A DNA stretch of 64,000 nt. It comes from Actinernus sp. WN-2022 (lineage: Eukaryota > Cnidaria > Anthozoa > Actiniaria > Actinernidae). The stretch covers positions 124,001 through 188,000 of the forward strand of contig JAOWCC010000803.1 in the NCBI GenBank assembly GCA_030867875.1, written 5' to 3'. This document shows, one piece after another, positions 34,027 through 45,737 of the stretch; within the stretch, counting starts at the first letter, position 1, and each line of letters starts with the position of its first letter. The notes under the pieces are model-generated. The model searched no databases. It saw nothing but the letters and a program-made list of their open reading frames with translations, and was not told where the DNA came from. The position numbers and the translations under genes are program-made.

Positions 34027-34605
34027 ATGATGACTGGAAGTGCTTTGCGCCACGTGTTACTCAACCTCGTCTTGTACCTGTGTTTCTCAAACCTGAAGCA
34101 CTCCAACAGTTCCAGGCGCAATGACTGTCAAATTTTCTATGCCGTTTGTGAAGTCTCTCGTCCAAACACCTGTGGCTCTGTTCCCTCAACTCACCCCAAA
34201 AAGACTACAATGAGATCTACCTCAACACTACTGCTATGTGGATGCCGCCTGGTTCAGAAATATTCCTTGGCGATCTTATTAATCTGTCTGTCTAACGATG
34301 TATCTCCTAACCCTGGCCCATCTACTAACGGATCGTCAGTTGCTGACTTTCCTACTACGCGCGGTCTTAAAGTCGGTCATCTGAACGTCCGAAGTATCAT
34401 CAACAAGATGGATTCTGTGCGACTTTTATTGAAAGAGAAGCCCTTTGACGTACTCACAATGTCTGAAACGTGGCTTCACCCGAACATTCTTGATAACGAA
34501 ATTTATGTCCCTGGTTATACAGTTACCAGACAGGATAGGAATGGAAAACCTGGTGGAGGTACGCTCGCTTTTGTTAGATGGCATTCCCTATCGATCAAGA
34601 AGTGA
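34027..34605 (+). CDS. LINE ORF, leader + APE endonuclease N-half (copy 5)
   Basis: 192 codons, same translation as copy 2 including Tyr79; 2A-like motif at 34297-34320. Ends prematurely at WHSLSIKK. Confidence 0.85.
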   Translation: MMTGSALRHVLLNLVLYLCFSNLKHSNSSRRNDCQIFYAVCEVSRPNTCGSVPSTHPKKTTMRSTSTLLLCGCRLVQKYSLAILLICLSNDVSPNPGPSTNGSSVADFPTTRGLKVGHLNVRSIINKMDSVRLLLKEKPFDVLTMSETWLHPNILDNEIYVPGYTVTRQDRNGKPGGGTLAFVRWHSLSIKK

Positions 34606-35845
34606 CTTACAGAACACTAACATTGAGTCATGCGTAGTTGAGATTACTCGTCCTAAAGCAAAGAAACTCATTATATTCACAATATACAGAGCCCCAGACC
34701 AAACACTGGACGGTTTTCTTAATGATCTCAACACCGCTTTATCATTACTCCCATCACAAGCTGAGATAATATTACTTGGTGATTTCAATGTTAATTTTTT
34801 GACTTCAAATACTGACTCATCAAGGCCATTGAAACAGAAGCTCGTTAGACTTACAAATCAACATAACTTAGTACAGCTTATTGACAAGCCTACGAGAATA
34901 TCCGAGAACTCATCCACGGCAATTGACCTGTTGTTCGTTAACAACAATCATCGCATAGTCGATTCTGGAGTTATTCACATAAATTTGAGTGATCACTCAC
35001 TCATTTACTGTGTCATCAAAGTGGGTGTTCCTCGGGCCCCTTGCAGGGTTATAGAGTATCGATCGTACAAGCACTACTCAAGGGAGTCGTTCCTGAGTGA
35101 ACTCAGAGACATATGTTGGAATGTCGTCGACGAGCAATTGGACACCAATAGTGCAGTTGAAACTTGGAACCAACTATTTACGGATACAGCCAATCGACAT
35201 GCTCCAATTAAAAAATCTAGAATCAAGGGTATACACGTGCCCTGGATGAATTCAGAGTTATGCAACGCCATGCAAGACCGAGATTACCACCACCGGAAGG
35301 CCATTAAATCAAAATCGTCATTCCATTGGTCCATGTACAAAAAGATAAAATCCTACGTAAACAACCTGGTCAAAAAATGCAAAGCTGATTACTATTTAAA
35401 CCTTATTACTAGGAACAGGGGAAATAGCAGTGAACTATGGCAAACACTGAACGAAATTACTTTGCGAAAGACATCCTCAATCCCTTCATGTATTGAAGTC
35501 GATGGCGTACCACATACTGACTCAAAGTCGATTGCTGAAGTTTTAAATAATCATTTTTCAACAGTAGGATCTAAATTGGCTGCTAAAATAAAAGCAAGCC
35601 TTGATTTTTTCTATCCACGACCCCCTTCTGGTGAATCTATCGCAAGGTCTCGAAACTTTGTCTTCATTTCAATTGAAGAAAATTTTGTGCATAGGCAACT
35701 AAAAATGCTCAAGATAAATAAATCAATTGGCCTTGATCGCATTAGCGCCAGACTGCTGAAAGACTCTACAAGCGTCATAACTCCTGCTTTGACCAAGATA
35801 TTCAGTCTTCTACATTCCCTTCTATCTGGAAATTTGGTAAAGTAA
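34577..35845 (+). CDS. LINE ORF, endonuclease C-half + linker (copy 5, shifted frame)
   Basis: Contains YRAP, GDFN, HINLSDHS, the basic linker and the first RT segment. Leu in Asn-Phe-Leu, where copy 2 has Phe. Runs off frame at LLHSLLSGNLVK. Confidence 0.82.
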   Translation, partial: DGIPYRSRSDLQNTNIESCVVEITRPKAKKLIIFTIYRAPDQTLDGFLNDLNTALSLLPSQAEIILLGDFNVNFLTSNTDSSRPLKQKLVRLTNQHNLVQLIDKPTRISENSSTAIDLLFVNNNHRIVDSGVIHINLSDHSLIYCVIKVGVPRAPCRVIEYRSYKHYSRESFLSELRDICWNVVDEQLDTNSAVETWNQLFTDTANRHAPIKKSRIKGIHVPWMNSELCNAMQDRDYHHRKAIKSKSSFHWSMYKKIKSYVNNLVKKCKADYYLNLITRNRGNSSELWQTLNEITLRKTSSIPSCIEVDGVPHTDSKSIAEVLNNHFSTVGSKLAAKIKASLDFFYPRPPSGESIARSRNFVFISIEENFVHRQLKMLKINKSIGLDRISARLLKDSTSVITPALTKIFSLLHSLLSGNLVK

Positions 35846-37173
35846 CAGCTCTCTTCAAATCTGGTGATCGAAGCAACGCCAACAATTACAGGCCGATTAC
35901 AATCCTCCCGACAGTTAGTAAGATCCTTGAGAAGGCAGTCCATGCACAAGTATATAATTACCTTATGGAAGAAAAGATCCTTACACCCAGGCAGTTTGGC
36001 TTCAGACCTAAACTCTCAACAGAGATCGCTCTTACCCATTTCACCGATACTATCCTTGGGAATATGGACAGTGGTCTAGTAACCGGTGCTGTTTTCCTGG
36101 ACTTGTCAAAAGCGTTTGACACTGTTGACCATACTATTCTCTTCAATAAACTAGTAACAGCTGGCTTTTCTGACACAAGTGTGAACTGGTTCAAGTCCTA
36201 TCTATTTAACAGAAGCCAAATCACCAACTTGGCAAATGTCTCTTCCTCTCCCAAGAAAGTTCCTGTCGGAGTCCCTCAAGGAAGCGTCTTAGGACCACTA
36301 CTATTTCTTGTTTATGTAAATAACTTACCCTCATGTGTTAATTACTGCGAGGTGTCCCTCTATGCTGACGATACAGTAATTTACTGCTCTTCGACTAATG
36401 CCCAGGAACTTAAAGATAAATTGAACGCTGATTTTCTGTCCATATGTCAATGGTTTAACAGCAATCTCTTGACACTGAATACATCTAAATGCAAGTTCAT
36501 AATTTATGGCAGCGCACGCAAGCTCAAGGATTTCAGAGAGGTTTCACTGACCATAAATGGCTCTGCTCTTGACCGAACTGACTCTTTTAAATATTTAGGA
36601 GTGACAGTCAGTCAGAACATGAGTTGGTCAGAACACGTGGATAGAGTCAGTAATAAAGTCAATCAACGTCTTGGCATCATCCGCCGGGTAAAGCATTTGC
36701 TGCCCTTGCATGCGCGGCTAACTCTCTATAAATCTCTTGTCCTTCCCTTACTTGACTATGCCGATATCGTCTGGGGAGATAAGAATAATACCGTCCTCAT
36801 GGATCACCTTCAAGTTCTTCAGAATAATGCTGCTCGACTTATGCTCGACTTTCCCTCAAGCTCTTCTGCATCTCAAGTACTCGAACTATTAAACTGGAAA
36901 CCACTGTACCTTCGACGGCGCTATCATCGCTGTATTACTATCTTCAAATGCTTAAATAGCATGGTGGACTTCAACTTTAAATTAAAGAAGAATCACGACT
37001 TTCATACATATAATACACGCCGTCAGCACAATCTACATTTACCATTCGCACATAGGAATTGGGGACAGCAGAAGTTTACCTACCATGCGCTATTAGACTG
37101 GAACTCTTTAGACTCTGAAGTTATACAATCAACTACATTATCAATTTTTAAATCTTACTGGCACATAACTTAA
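35815..37173 (+). CDS. LINE reverse transcriptase domain (copy 5)
   Basis: FPSIWKFGK to SYWHIT-stop, motifs A, B and YADD intact; internal Met at 35965. Confidence 0.88.
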   Translation, partial: FPSIWKFGKVTALFKSGDRSNANNYRPITILPTVSKILEKAVHAQVYNYLMEEKILTPRQFGFRPKLSTEIALTHFTDTILGNMDSGLVTGAVFLDLSKAFDTVDHTILFNKLVTAGFSDTSVNWFKSYLFNRSQITNLANVSSSPKKVPVGVPQGSVLGPLLFLVYVNNLPSCVNYCEVSLYADDTVIYCSSTNAQELKDKLNADFLSICQWFNSNLLTLNTSKCKFIIYGSARKLKDFREVSLTINGSALDRTDSFKYLGVTVSQNMSWSEHVDRVSNKVNQRLGIIRRVKHLLPLHARLTLYKSLVLPLLDYADIVWGDKNNTVLMDHLQVLQNNAARLMLDFPSSSSASQVLELLNWKPLYLRRRYHRCITIFKCLNSMVDFNFKLKKNHDFHTYNTRRQHNLHLPFAHRNWGQQKFTYHALLDWNSLDSEVIQSTTLSIFKSYWHIT

Positions 37174-37262
37174 TTTCATAATAAACCTTGTTCTATTTCT
37201 ATTTTATTTCCACCATTTAACTTTCCTGTTTTCCATATATTAGTGAAATATATATTTTTAAT

Positions 37263-37313
37263 ACAGGACCTCCCTGAAAATCACAAATTGTGAGTGGAGC
37301 TTTCCTGTCAAAA

Positions 37314-37344
<31 letters not shown>
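37263..37344 (+). other. LINE 3' stem-loop and (ATT)10 tail, copy 5
   Basis: Stem-loop 37263-37308, ten ATT units 37315-37344. Confidence 0.7.
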
Positions 37345-37346
<2 letters not shown>

Positions 37347-37514
37347 GCATATTGAGTGGTTTTTAGTTTTTGTCAGAAAACCAAGATTTTTTGCCTACCC
37401 GGTCTGGCCAAAATAATCCAGATTTGATCATTTTTAAAGATGTTAATATTTTCTTTCCAACTTAGTCCATTGAAGTTCTGAAGCTACTAGGAGATTCTTT
37501 AAGATCATTTTGAA
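37345..37514 (+). repeat. Satellite stub right of LINE copy 5
   Basis: Single interrupted monomer, same private changes as the other stubs. Confidence 0.85.
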
Positions 37515-37867
37515 ACGTATATTAGTTTTTAAATTTGCGTTCTACATTTTCATATTTTTGCATTAAATAAGTACCGATTTGTATATTTATTTTATATTTT
37601 TATTTTATCAATTTTTAACTATTATTATTGTTATTAGACAATGTATTGTAAAGCGCTTAGGGCAGTTATATGAATACCTTTTTGCGCACAGAGGTCGGGA
37701 ATGATTTAAACTTTCAAAATCATTCTAGCCTTTATTCACATTCGAGCTTCCTAATTATGTGCCAAATCGTACATTTCATAAGCATGTTTTCAAATTCCTC
37801 ACGTGTATTCAGTCACCCGTTATTATTAATATTAAAAGCAGAGTAACGTGTTTCTGTTTATTGTCAG
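37515..37867 (+). other. Intron-like flank upstream of exon copy 5
   Basis: 353 bp with acceptor AG at 37866-37867; no gene seen. Confidence 0.7.
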
Positions 37868-37977
37868 GGTCAACGTTGGTTTGTTTTGTTCAACTCCTGC
37901 AGTAGCTTTAGCCCGTGCTGTTCCCAGGAAGGTTGCCATGGAAATGCTGTTGACTGGAGTTTCCATCACGGCACAAG
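37868..37977 (+). CDS. ECHDC3: ECHDC3-like internal exon, copy 5
   Basis: 110 bp with the same splice borders and translation as copy 1; no base change seen. Confidence 0.85.
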
Positions 37978-38465
37978 GTAAAACGGTTCTGTCTTTTTAG
38001 AGCTTTGGTTCTCTTGGTCAAAAGAGTCTTTCTCCAATTTAGGATAACAATTTCAAATGTGCTAAATTTACTTTAATCCTCATCAAGCTTGAAATTAGTA
38101 TTGCACAAGACTTACAGGGTTTTCGGTAGTTTTTGATTTTGTAGTGAACATTTCTACCAGAAGACCATGGACTTCTGATACTACTAAGAATCGTTAAGGC
38201 TTATTAGGCCTGCACCTGATCCTGCTAATGACCCGAGCATATTCTCCACACACCTTGCTACAATGTCTCAATTCTCTTTCAGAAATTTAGGTTAATAATT
38301 TAAATGTAGCTTAATACAAATGTAGCTAATATAAAACCGATTGCTTGATATTACAATAATTATAAAATTATGAAATATAAGTTATAAAATATGCTCATGA
38401 AACTACGTTCTTAATACAAAGGATAATAATAAAATAAATTACGACTATAAGACTTTAACTAGAAT
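37978..38465 (+). other. Intron-like flank downstream of exon copy 5
   Basis: 488 bp starting with gtaaaa; no gene seen. Confidence 0.7.
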
Positions 38466-41400
38466 GGTCTGGCCAAAAACATCCAGATTTGACCATTTTT
38501 GACCATTTTTGAATATGTTCATTTTTTCTTTCCAACTTAGTCCATTGAAGTTCTGAAGCTACCAGGAGATGCTTTAAGATCATTTTGAAGCATATTGAGT
38601 GGTTTTTAGTTTTTGTCAGAAATCCAAGATTTTTTGCCTACCCGGTCTGGCAAAAAAATCCAGTATTGACCATTTTTGAATATGTTCATTTTTTCTTTCC
38701 AATTCTTTCTCTAACTTAGTCCATTGATGTTAGGAAGCTACTTGGAGATTGTTTGAGATCATTTTGAAGCATATTGAGTGGTTTTTAGTTTTTGTCAGAA
38801 ATCCAAGATTTTTTGCCAACCCGGTCTGGCCAAAATAATCCAGATTTGATCATTTTTGAAGATGTTCATTTTTTCTTTCCAACTTAGTCCATTGAAGTTC
38901 TGAAGCTACCAGGAGATTCTTTAAGATCATTTTGAAGCATATTGAGTGGTTTTTAGTTTTTGTGAGAAATCCAAGATTTTTGCCTACCCGGTCTGGCAAA
39001 AAAATCCAGATTTGACCATTTTTGATTATGTTCATTTATTCTTTCCAGTTCTTTCTCTAACTTAGTCCATTGATGTTAGGAAGCTACTTGGAGATTGTTT
39101 GAGATCATTTTGAAGCATATTGAGTGGTTTTTAGTTTTTGTCAGAAATCCAAGATTTTTTGCCAAAATAATCCAGATTTGATCATTTTTGAAGATGTTCA
39201 TTTTTTCTTTCCAACTTAGTCCATTGAAGTTCTGAAGCTACCAGGAGATTCTTTAAGATCATTTTGAAGCATATTGAGTGGTTTTTAGTTTTTGGGAGAA
39301 ATCCAATATTTTTCGCCTACCCGGTCTGGCAAAAAAATACAGGTTTGACCATTTTTGAATATGTTCATTTTTTCTTTCCAACTTAGTCCATTGAAGTTCT
39401 GAAGCTACCAGGAGATTCTTTAAGATCATTTTGAAGCATATTGAGTGGTTTTTAGTTTTTGTGAGAAATCCAATATTTTTCGCCTACCCGGTCTGGCAAA
39501 AAAATCCAGGTTTGACCATTTTTGAATATGTTCATTTTTTCTTTCCAGTTCTTTCTCTAACTTAGTCCATTGATGTTAGGAAGCTACTTGGAGATTGTTT
39601 GAGATCATTTTGAAGCATATTGAGTGGTTTTTAGTTTTTATCAGAAATCCAAGATTTTTTGCCAAAATAATCCAGATTTGATCATTTTTGAAGATGTTCA
39701 TTTTTTCTTTCCAACTTAGTCCATTGATGTTAGGAAGCTACTTGGAGATTGTTTGAGTACATTTTGAAGCATATTGAGTGGTTTTTAGTTTTTGTCAGAA
39801 ATCCAATATTTTTCGCCTACCCGGTCTGGCAAAAAAATCCAGGTTTGACCATTTTTGAATATGTTCATTTTTTCTTTCCAATTCTTTCTCTAACTTAGTC
39901 CATTGATGTTATGAAGCTACTTGGAGATTGTTTGAGATCATTTTGAAGCATATTGAGTGGTTTTTAGTTTTTATCAGAAATCCAAGATTTTTTGCCAAAA
40001 TAATCCAGATTTGATCATTTTTGAAGATCTTCATTTTTTCTTTCCAACTTAGTCCATTGAAGTTCTGAAGCTACCAGGAGATTCTTTAAGATCATTTTGA
40101 AGCATATTGAGTGGATCTTATTTTTTTGGAGAAATTCAAGATTTTTTGCCTACCCGGTCTGGCCAAAATAATCCAGATTTGATCATTTTTGAAGATGTTC
40201 ATTTTTTCTTTCCAACTTAGTCCATTGAAGTTCTGAAGCTACCAGGAGATTCTTTAAGATCATTTTGAAGCATATTGAGTGGTTTTTAGTTTTTGTCAGA
40301 AATCCAATATTTTTCGCCTACCCGGTCTGGCAAAAAAATCCAGGTTTGACCATTTTTGAATATGTTCATTTTTTCTTTCCAATTCTTTCTCTAACTTAGT
40401 CCATTGATGTTATGAAGCTACTTGGAGATTGTTTGAGATCATTTTGAAGCATATTGAGTGGTTTTTAGTTTTTATCAGAAATCCAAGATTTTTTGCCAAA
40501 ATAATCCAGATTTGATCATTTTTGAAGATGTTCATTTTTTCTTTCCAACTTAGTCCATTGAAGTTCTGAAGCTACCAGGAGATTCTTTAAGATCATTTTG
40601 AAGCATATTGAGTGGTTTTTAGTTTTTGTGAGAAATCGAAGATTTTTTGCCTACCCGGTCTGGCAAAAAAATCCAGATTTGACCATTTTTGATTATGTTC
40701 ATTTATTCTTTCCAGTTCTTTCTCTAACTTAGTCCATTGATGTTAGGAAGCTACTTGGAGATTGTTTGAGATCATTTTGAAGCATATTGAGTGGATTTTA
40801 GTTTTTGTGAGAAATTCAAGATTTTTTGCCTACCCGGTCTGGCCAAAATAATCCAGATTTGATCATTTTTGAAGATGTTCATTTTTTCTTTCCAACTTAG
40901 TCCATTGATGTTAGGAAGCTACTTGGAGATTGTTTGAGATCATTTTGAAGCATATTGAGTGGATTTTAGTTTTTGTGAGAAATTCAAGATTTTTTGCCTA
41001 CCCGGTCTGTCCAAAATAATCCAGATTTGATCATTTTTGAAGATCTTCATTTTTTTCTTTCCAATTCTTTCTCTAACTTAGTCCATTGATGTTATGAAGC
41101 TACTTGGAGATTGTTTGAGATCATTTTGAAGCATATTGAGTGGTTTTTAGTTTTTATCAGAAATCCAAGATTTTTTGCCAAAATAATCCAGATTTGATCA
41201 TTTTTGAAGATGTTCATTTTTTCTTTCCAACTTAGTCCATTGATGTTAGGAAGCTACTTGGAGATTGTTTGAGTACATTTTGAAGCATATTGAGTGGTTT
41301 TTAGTTTTTGTGAGAAATCCAATATTTTTCGCCTACCCGGTCTGGCAAAAAAATCCAGGTTTGACCATTTTTGAATATGTTCATTTTTTCTTTCCAATTC

Positions 41401-41947
41401 TTTCTCTAACTTAGTCCATTGATGTTATGAAGCTACTTGGAGATTGTTTGAGATCATTTTGAAGCATATTGAGTGGTTTTTAGTTTTTATCAGAAATCCA
41501 AGATTTTTTGCCAAAATAATCCAGATTTGATCATTTTTGAAGATGTTCATTTTTTCTTTCCAACTTAGTCCATTGAAGTTCTGAAGCTACCAGCAGATTC
41601 TTTAAGATCATTTTGAAGCATATTGAGTGGTTTTTAGTTTTTGTGAGAAATCCTAGATTTTTTGCCTACCCGGTCTCGCAAAAAAAAATCCATATTTGAC
41701 CATTTTTGATTATGTTCATTTATTCTTTCCAGTTATTTCTCTAACTTAGTCCATTGATGTTAGGAAGCTACTTGGAGATTGTTTGAGATCATTTTGAAGC
41801 ATATTGAGTGGTTTTTAGTTTTTATCAGAAATCCAAGATTTTTTGCCAAAATAATCCAGATTTGATCATTTTTGAAGATGTTCATTTTTTCTTTCCAACT
41901 TAGTCCATTGAAGTTCTGAAGCTACCAGGAGATTCTTTAAGATCATT
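38466..41947 (+). repeat. Satellite block 5 (3.5 kb)
   Basis: The start differs from all other blocks: the first degenerate monomer passes straight into a B-type monomer (ccaacttagtccattgaag) with agatgcttt. Monomers with tttgagtacatttt occur near 39755 and 41271. The usual A/B alternation is more disordered here, with several adjacent half-swapped monomers. Confidence 0.92.
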
Positions 41948-42501
41948 CATACGCGCGCTAATGGTGGATGGTTATGGTCTTTTTCAGCTTTCCAATATTT
42001 TTACTTTTTCTGCTACAGTTCTTTACTTTTTCTTAACTTCAGCTCGTACTTCTACGTCTAAAGGTTAGTTTTATGTATCTCGCGTATTTTGTTAGTGTTT
42101 TTCCATATTTTTCATCTTTAAAATTCAGTTTTCTATTTCGGTAGTCGGTACCTTCTAGCTGTTTTACTTATATAATTATCTACTCTTCTTCATTAATTGC
42201 CCTCTTGATTTATTGATCCACTGTCTTAAGACATAGTACACTGCCTTAAAATCGTTTACATTTCTGTCTTTATTTATTATTATCTTTCTCATTCTTGTTT
42301 TCCTACTTTTACTCTTCAGTCATTTTACTTTCATTATACTAGTGCATTTTCGTTCGCGTATTACTTCCCTTTTCCATTATTATCTTTCTCATACTACAGT
42401 TAGTTCATCCTCACACTGCGACACTCAGTTTCCTTCTACTTTTTTAATCATTAATTAGCTTCATTGTTCATCTCAGTAGGGTTAGGGTTTTTCACTAGTC
42501 A

Positions 42502-43621
42502 AGTTCAAGTTCAAGTTTATTTCACACTATGTATAATATTTACAATAAGGAGAGTAGATAAAAATGTATAAACAAAATAAGTACATGGAATAAATTAAAA
42601 GATTCAAGTGTACAGTGGTCAAAGTAGCTAAAAGCTTTCGAGTTGGCCACTGCTTACATGCAGATAATAATTGAATAACTGAGCGTAATACATAGAATAC
42701 ATTAAATAAAGTATTGATTAGAGTAGTAAATTGAGCTTGAGAGGAACTACAATATGAGAAAACGAAAGGAAAAAAAATAAGGAGAAAAAAAAGAAAACGA
42801 AAGAGAGGATTAGGAGGAGAAATAGTTATTGTGAGAAGGTTTATAACAAAGTAAAATGGTGCTCTTAAATTTGATGATTAAGCAGGTGAGCTTTATATTG
42901 TTTTTTGAAATTGTTTGTTTTTGTTAGGTGCTTTAGGCTAGTAGGTATAGTTTCCCAAATTTTCGTAGCAGTGTATTTAAAAGTAAATTTACCTAAGTTG
43001 GTTCTAATTTTAGGGGGGTAGAAATTTGTCCTAGCTGCATACCTGGTATTGTAATTATGTACATTTGTTACGGGTATTAGGAAATCGTGAAACACGGAGG
43101 GGATATCAGATGGATTTTTGTATAGTTTATGTGTTAAGGTACAGATGTTCAACTTAACAATATTTTCAAATTTTAAAATGCTCAGAATTTGGTAATAAGG
43201 AGAAGCAGATTCTCTGTTGTTGGCAAAAAAGATACTTCGAATGCATTTATTTTGTTTGGTACATATTTTTGTTAAGTTGGTTGGGTATGTGTTTCCCCAG
43301 TTGATGGACCCATAGTTTAAATAGGGATATATAAGTGTATAATAAAGTTGTTTTAGCATTTGAAGACTGAGGTAATTCCGTAATTTGTAGAAAATTCCTA
43401 CATTTTTGGCTATCTTGTTATTGATATGGGTGATTTGACTTTTCCAATTGAGGTATTCATCTAAGTATATTCCTAAATATTTAATGTTCTTTTTCCTTTC
43501 AATATTTAGAATATTCATTTGTGGGAGGGTCTTTCTCGGTGAAGTAATTAACATATAATTGGTCTTTTTCATGTTGACAGAAAGTTTGTTAATATTACAG
43601 TAACTGAGAACATGTTTTAAT
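42502..43621 (-). mobile_element. Nested 5'-truncated LINE of a different family
   Basis: The 1,120 bp between ttcactagtca and tcatagttatacg are absent from the other six copies, which read ttcactagtcatagttatacg. A 4-bp gtca is present on both sides (42498-42501 and 43622-43625), which is the likely target duplication. On the minus strand it holds the C-terminal part of an RT, a 363-bp pyrimidine-rich 3' UTR and a terminal aataaacttgaacttgaact tail of short repeats. It shows only weak likeness to the host LINE, so it came from another active family. It inserted after the array had begun to form, or survives in this copy only. Confidence 0.88.
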
Positions 43622-43626
43622 GTCAT
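42865..43626 (-). pseudogene. Truncated reverse transcriptase C-terminus of the nested LINE
   Basis: The 253-codon open frame begins after the YADD motif: CNINKLSVNMKKTNYM (motif D region), then KYLGIYLDEYLNW, LIYPYLNYGSINWGNTYP and HNYNTRYAA, ending LLNHQI. The catalytic palm with motifs A-C is missing, so it cannot polymerise. The ATG lies in the target-site duplication of the host LINE, so this start is fortuitous. The family (CR1, jockey or relatives) cannot be settled from this end alone. Confidence 0.85.
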
Positions 43627-43918
43627 AGTTATACGATTATTTTTTTGTTTCGTTTATTTCTCATACATATTTGAATTTTGGAAGAGCATAATAACCATTC
43701 TTGCAATCTTTTTTGTTTGTTTTTCCTTTTGTTTTCCATCTCTATTTATTATTATTATCGGTTTCATTATACTGCAACGGTTTTGACTGTTATTATCATT
43801 CTCTTTTCGTTACATTTTGAATTTTCAAAACATATTCCATGAGCTCGATCATAACCGTCCTTGTGGCGCGCGCTGTAAATTACAACGGCTACTATAACAA
43901 CGTCAGCAAAGTGACAGC

Positions 43919-44497
43919 ATGATGACTGGAAGTGCTTTGCGCCACGTGTTACTCAACCTCGTCTTGTACCTGTGTTTCTCAAACCTGAAGCACTCCAACA
44001 GTTCCAGGCGCAATGACTGTCAAATTTTCTATGCCGTTTGTGAAGTCTCTCGTCCAAACACCTGTGGCTCTGTTCCCTCAACTCACCCCAAAAAGACTAC
44101 AATGAGATCTACCTCAACACTACTGCTATGTGGATGCCGCCTGGTTCAGAAATCTTCCTTGGCGATCTTATTAATCTGTCTGTCTAACGATGTATCTCCT
44201 AACCCTGGCCCATCTACTAACGGATCGTCAGTTGCTGACTTTCCTACTACGCGCGGTCTTAAAGTCGGTCATCTGAACGTCCGAAGTATCATCAACAAGA
44301 TGGATTCTGTGCGACTTTTATTGAAAGAGAAGCCCTTTGACGTACTCACAATGTCTGAAACGTGGCTTCACCCGAACATTCTTGATAACGAAATTTATGT
44401 CCCTGGTTATACAGTTACCAGACAGGATAGGAATGGAAAACCTGGTGGAGGTACGCTCGCTTTTGTTAGATGGCATTCCCTATCGATCAAGAAGTGA
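43919..44497 (+). CDS. LINE ORF, leader + APE endonuclease N-half (copy 6)
   Basis: 192 codons, translation as in copy 4; 2A-like motif at 44189-44212. Ends prematurely at WHSLSIKK. Confidence 0.85.
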   Translation: MMTGSALRHVLLNLVLYLCFSNLKHSNSSRRNDCQIFYAVCEVSRPNTCGSVPSTHPKKTTMRSTSTLLLCGCRLVQKSSLAILLICLSNDVSPNPGPSTNGSSVADFPTTRGLKVGHLNVRSIINKMDSVRLLLKEKPFDVLTMSETWLHPNILDNEIYVPGYTVTRQDRNGKPGGGTLAFVRWHSLSIKK

Positions 44498-45737
44498 CTT
44501 ACAGAACACTAACATTGAGTCATGCGTAGTTGAGATTACTCGTCCTAAAGCAAAGAAACTCATTATATTCACAATATACAGAGCCCCAGACCAAACACTG
44601 GACGGTTTTCTTAATGATCTCAACACCGCTTTATCATTACTCCCATCACAAGCTGAGATAATATTACTTGGTGATTTCAATGTTAATTTTTTGACTTCAA
44701 ATACTGACTCATCAAGGCCATTGAAACAGAAGCTCGTTAGACTTACAAATCAACATAACTTAGTACAGCTTATTGACAAGCCTACGAGAATATCCGAGAA
44801 CTCATCCACGGCAATTGACCTGTTGTTCGTTAACAACAATCATCGCATAGTCGATTCTGGAGTTATTCACATAGATTTGAGTGATCACTCACTCATTTAC
44901 TGTGTCATCAAAGTGGGTGTTCCTCGGGCCCCTTGCAGGGTTATAGAGTATCGATCGTACAAGCACTACTCAAGGGAGTCGTTCCTGAGTGAACTCAGAG
45001 ACATATGTTGGAATGTCGTCGACTAGCAATTGGACACCAATAGTGCAGTTGAAACTTGGAACCAACTATTTACGGATACAGCCAATCGACATGCTCCAAT
45101 TAAAAAATCTAGAATCAAGGGTATACACGTGCCCTGGATGAATTCAGAGTTATGCAACGCCATGCAAGACCGAGATTACCACCACCGGAAGGCCATTAAA
45201 TCAAAATCGTCATTCCATTGGTCCATGTACAAAAAGATAAAATCCTACGTAAACAACCTGGTCAAAAAATGCAAAGCTGATTACTATTTAAACCTTATTA
45301 CTAGGAACAGGGGAAATAGCAGTGAACTATGGCAAACACTGAACGAAATTACTTTGCGAAAGACATCCTCAATCCCTTCATGTATTGAAGTCGATGGCGT
45401 ACCACATACTGACTCAAAGTCGATTGCTGAAGTTTTAAATAATCATTTTTCAACAGTAGGATCTAAATTGGCTGCTAAAATAAAAGCAAGCCTTGATTTT
45501 TTCTATCCACGACCCCCTTCTGGTGAATCTATCGCAAGGTCTCGAAACTTTGTCTTCATTTCAATTGAAGAAAATTTTGTGCATAGGCAACTAAAAATGC
45601 TCAAGATAAATAAATCAATTGGCCTTGATCGCATTAGCGCCAGACTGCTGAAAGACTCTACAAGCGTCATAACTCCTGCTTTGACCAAGATATTCAGTCT
45701 TCTACATTCCCTTCTATCTGGAAATTTGGTAAAGTAA
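44469..45737 (+). pseudogene. LINE ORF, endonuclease C-half + linker with nonsense mutation (copy 6)
   Basis: The frame contains GDFN and HIDLSDHS, then stops at TAG (45024-45026), where the other copies have GAG in Val-Val-Asp-Glu-Gln. It is open again beyond the stop to 45737. This is a private single-base lesion. Confidence 0.85.

Larger units (their letters stand above)
33180..37344 (+). mobile_element. LINE copy 5, full length (4.17 kb)
   Basis: Same junctions and order as copy 2, with a tail of ten ATT units. It shares with copy 2 alone the Tyr codon in the 2A lead-in and ggatactat before the ATG. It has ctacagttc (5' end) and tccatgtac like copies 6-8, so it is a mosaic of the two groups. 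Both family-wide frame lesions are present; the 5' UTR is 33180-34026. Confidence 0.92.

Noticed and set aside
42498..43625. A longer target-site duplication for the nested LINE
   Set aside because: Only gtca is shared on both sides; beyond it the left side reads agttc and the right side tagtt, so more cannot be supported.
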